Assembly (NCBI GenBank): GCA_943328715.2
Contig: CALQBB020000025.1
Span: 1-7,977 of the forward strand
Direction of reading: 5' to 3'
DNA: 7,977 bases
Source: Polynucleobacter meluiroseus
GTDB taxonomy: Bacteria; Bacteroidota; Bacteroidia; Flavobacteriales_D; Crocinitomicaceae
Shown in pieces: positions 6,563 through 7,977 of this stretch (the first letter of the stretch is position 1; each line of letters opens with the position of its first letter). Both the position numbers and the translations under genes were made by a program. The notes below the pieces were generated by a model that made no database searches, was not told where the DNA came from, and saw only the letters and a list, made by a program, of their open reading frames with translations.

Positions 6563-7388
6563 ATTTCTCTGGTATGATGATGATTAATTCTTGTGGCTCA
6601 TTTATTTCCACCTTTTCATAATCCATTTTGATGTAAATCCCTTTTTCCTTCGCTTTGATGTGCATATGTACCACTTTCGGGACATTTATTCCATTTACTT
6701 CTTGACGTTGCTCATAAATCACGGTGATTTCCGTTGAATCACTCGGACTTTTAATCGTTGTTTGCTGAAGGGATTTCCCATCGTTACTCAAGATGTAATT
6801 CAAAATGATGTCCTCTTTTAGACGTCGGTCCATTCGTTTTTTATCGCGTTTTTTGTGGGTTGAAATACTGTAATGAAACGGATCGTGGTCAACGAAATAT
6901 TTCTGTTCAATGTTGTAATCCAAGGGTTTGCCCAAAAACAATTCCTCCATGTTTTCATAAGTAAAATCTACCCCAAAGGTTGTTTTTAAATAATCCAGGG
7001 ATTGGATGGTGTAACATTTTTCCCGTTTATTCACAACGGTAATGGTGTCTTTGGTTACCATTGCCGTCACAATTGGAATACGGGCATAGGTAATAATCGC
7101 ACTAACGGCGCTATCGGCAACAATCTTGAGGGATGTTTTAAACGAGATATCCGTGGTGGAATCTTTATAGTTGATGTCCAACTTAGAATAAAAGGTTCTC
7201 GGTTCGATTTTCGATAAACTATCCAAGCGATCGACCAACTCTTTGTCCTTTATTTTAGGAAGTTTATCCCCGTTCATTAGTTCGTTCCCTACTTTAGGAG
7301 AACAAGCAAACAAAGTCCATATAAAACTTAGTCCGACAGTTAGTTTAAAAAACAGGTTTTGCATACTTCTTTTGTGTAATTTTTTCAT
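6546..7388 (-). CDS. DUF4292-like lipoprotein
   Basis: The 280-residue product begins with a basic region and a hydrophobic helix (12-28) ending in LFAC, a lipobox with an atypical Phe at -2, so Cys29 should be lipidated. The residues after it (SPKVGN) lack the acidic cluster that marks surface-exposed lipoproteins in Bacteroidota, which suggests it faces the periplasm. The rest is mostly alternating beta strands, with a central stretch (YARIPIV at 101-107, then TKDTITVVNKREKCYTI, then LKTTFGVDF, then LFLGKPL at 150-156). I recognise this as the DUF4292 type common in Bacteroidota; its function is not established. The strand pattern recalls LolA/LolB-type half-barrels (inference). A start at Met9 (7364) would give a 20-residue signal peptide and reduce the overlap with the TPR gene from 44 to 20 bases; neither start has a convincing ribosome site. 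It overlaps the EnvC-like gene by 17 bases. Confidence 0.8.
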   Translation of the reverse strand: MKKLHKRSMQNLFFKLTVGLSFIWTLFACSPKVGNELMNGDKLPKIKDKELVDRLDSLSKIEPRTFYSKLDINYKDSTTDISFKTSLKIVADSAVSAIITYARIPIVTAMVTKDTITVVNKREKCYTIQSLDYLKTTFGVDFTYENMEELFLGKPLDYNIEQKYFVDHDPFHYSISTHKKRDKKRMDRRLKEDIILNYILSNDGKSLQQTTIKSPSDSTEITVIYEQRQEVNGINVPKVVHMHIKAKEKGIYIKMDYEKVEINEPQELIIIIPEKYEKCK

Positions 7389-7977
7389 TCAGCACTTTGT
7401 TTGCCGAACCAAGTTCTTTTGCTCGTAGCCAATAGGATAGTGCTTCGTCCTTTTTACCTAACATAAATAATACATCGCCCAAATGTTCAGCACAGGATTT
7501 GTCCGTGATTTCTGCACCTCCACACGCACGTTCAAAGTACGTTTTGGCTTCGGGGTATTTTCCTTGTTGGAAAAGAATCAATCCCTTCGTATCGAGGTAA
7601 CGCGGTTCATCAGGAAATTGCGCCAACACCTCATCGATGATTTGTGTCGCTTTCCCCAATTCTAGTTCGTGAAAGGCTAACTGGTAGGCATATTGATTTC
7701 GTACAAAGGTATTTTTGACGGATAAGCCGAGTGCCTTATCGTAGGCAGCAATCGCTTCTTTTGTGTGCTTCAATCCAAATTCCGCCTCACCGATTTGTCC
7801 ATAGAATTCTGCTTTTAGATCTGCATCTTTTAGCACATAGTCTATTCCCGTTTGCAAGGTTGTGAGTGACTGTTGAAAGTTTCGTTGTTGGTTCAGTGCG
7901 GTTCCAAAAACAAAATAAGGAAGGGCTTGAGTTGGGAAAAAACCGATGCATTTTTCTGCGTCTTTTGCCAAACTATC
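7345..7977 (-). CDS. Tetratricopeptide repeat protein (N-terminal part beyond the window)
   Basis: The frame is open to the right edge, so these 210 codons are the C-terminal part; the TTG at 7969-7971 is an internal leucine codon, not a start. About five TPR-like helix pairs can be seen, counted from the edge: 18-50, 55-88 (YGQIGEAEFGLKHTKEAIAAYDKAL), 91-122, 126-152 (LDTKGLILFQQGKYPEAKTYFERA) and 161-194 (LGDVLFMLGKKDEALSYWLRA). The spacing of Gly/Ala/Tyr/Pro residues matches the 34-residue TPR consensus except in the fourth, which is short. No enzyme motif is present. Such proteins act as protein-binding scaffolds; cell location cannot be judged without the N-terminus. Its stop lies inside the lipoprotein gene (20- or 44-base overlap depending on that start), so the two are probably translationally coupled, leading an operon with the EnvC-like gene. 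Confidence 0.88.
   Translation of the reverse strand, partial: DSLAKDAEKCIGFFPTQALPYFVFGTALNQQRNFQQSLTTLQTGIDYVLKDADLKAEFYGQIGEAEFGLKHTKEAIAAYDKALGLSVKNTFVRNQYAYQLAFHELELGKATQIIDEVLAQFPDEPRYLDTKGLILFQQGKYPEAKTYFERACGGAEITDKSCAEHLGDVLFMLGKKDEALSYWLRAKELGSANKVLNEKITQKKYAKPVF

Noticed and set aside
7969..7971. TTG as the start of the TPR gene
   Set aside because: The frame stays open to the window edge and the protein begins inside a repeat helix, so this is an internal leucine codon of a truncated gene.

Overview
The window looks like a piece of a Bacteroidota chromosome, most likely Flavobacteriales. The signs are a type IX secretion (T9SS) type-B sorting domain of the gliding-motility class, a DUF4292-type lipoprotein, weak or absent Shine-Dalgarno sites, and a candidate Bacteroidota -33/-7 promoter. 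Family or genus cannot be fixed from this sequence; a Crocinitomicaceae/Fluviicola-like source is only a guess. Coding density is very high: no gene-free stretch reaches 100 bases, and there are no RNA genes, mobile elements or CRISPR arrays.

Layout, plus strand (1-5224): (i) the 3' end of a large secreted adhesin-like protein with Ig-like repeats, a PKD domain and a T9SS type-B C-terminal signal (1-1209); (ii) a Wzx-type polysaccharide flippase (1242-2720); (iii) a Wzz-type chain-length regulator (2797-3789); (iv) an O-antigen ligase/polymerase family membrane protein starting at TTG (3794-5224). Genes ii-iv are the export, length-control and polymerisation/ligation steps of a Wzy-dependent surface polysaccharide. 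No glycosyltransferase is in view.

Layout, minus strand (7977-5204, read right to left): (v) the C-terminal part of a TPR protein, cut by the window edge; (vi) a DUF4292-like lipoprotein; (vii) an EnvC-like coiled-coil/LytM protein with a degenerate active site. The three overlap each other and look like one operon. The EnvC-like gene meets the ligase gene tail to tail with a 21-base overlap, and short inverted repeats sit on that junction.

Taken together this is a cell-envelope region: a secreted surface protein, surface-glycan assembly, an outer-membrane-type lipoprotein and a regulator of septal peptidoglycan cleavage. I found no clearly undescribed system. The best leads are a possible LolA/LolB-like fold in the DUF4292 protein, the non-catalytic LytM domain encoded with it, the glycan-assembly trio beside a T9SS cargo gene, and the hairpin-bearing convergent overlap.
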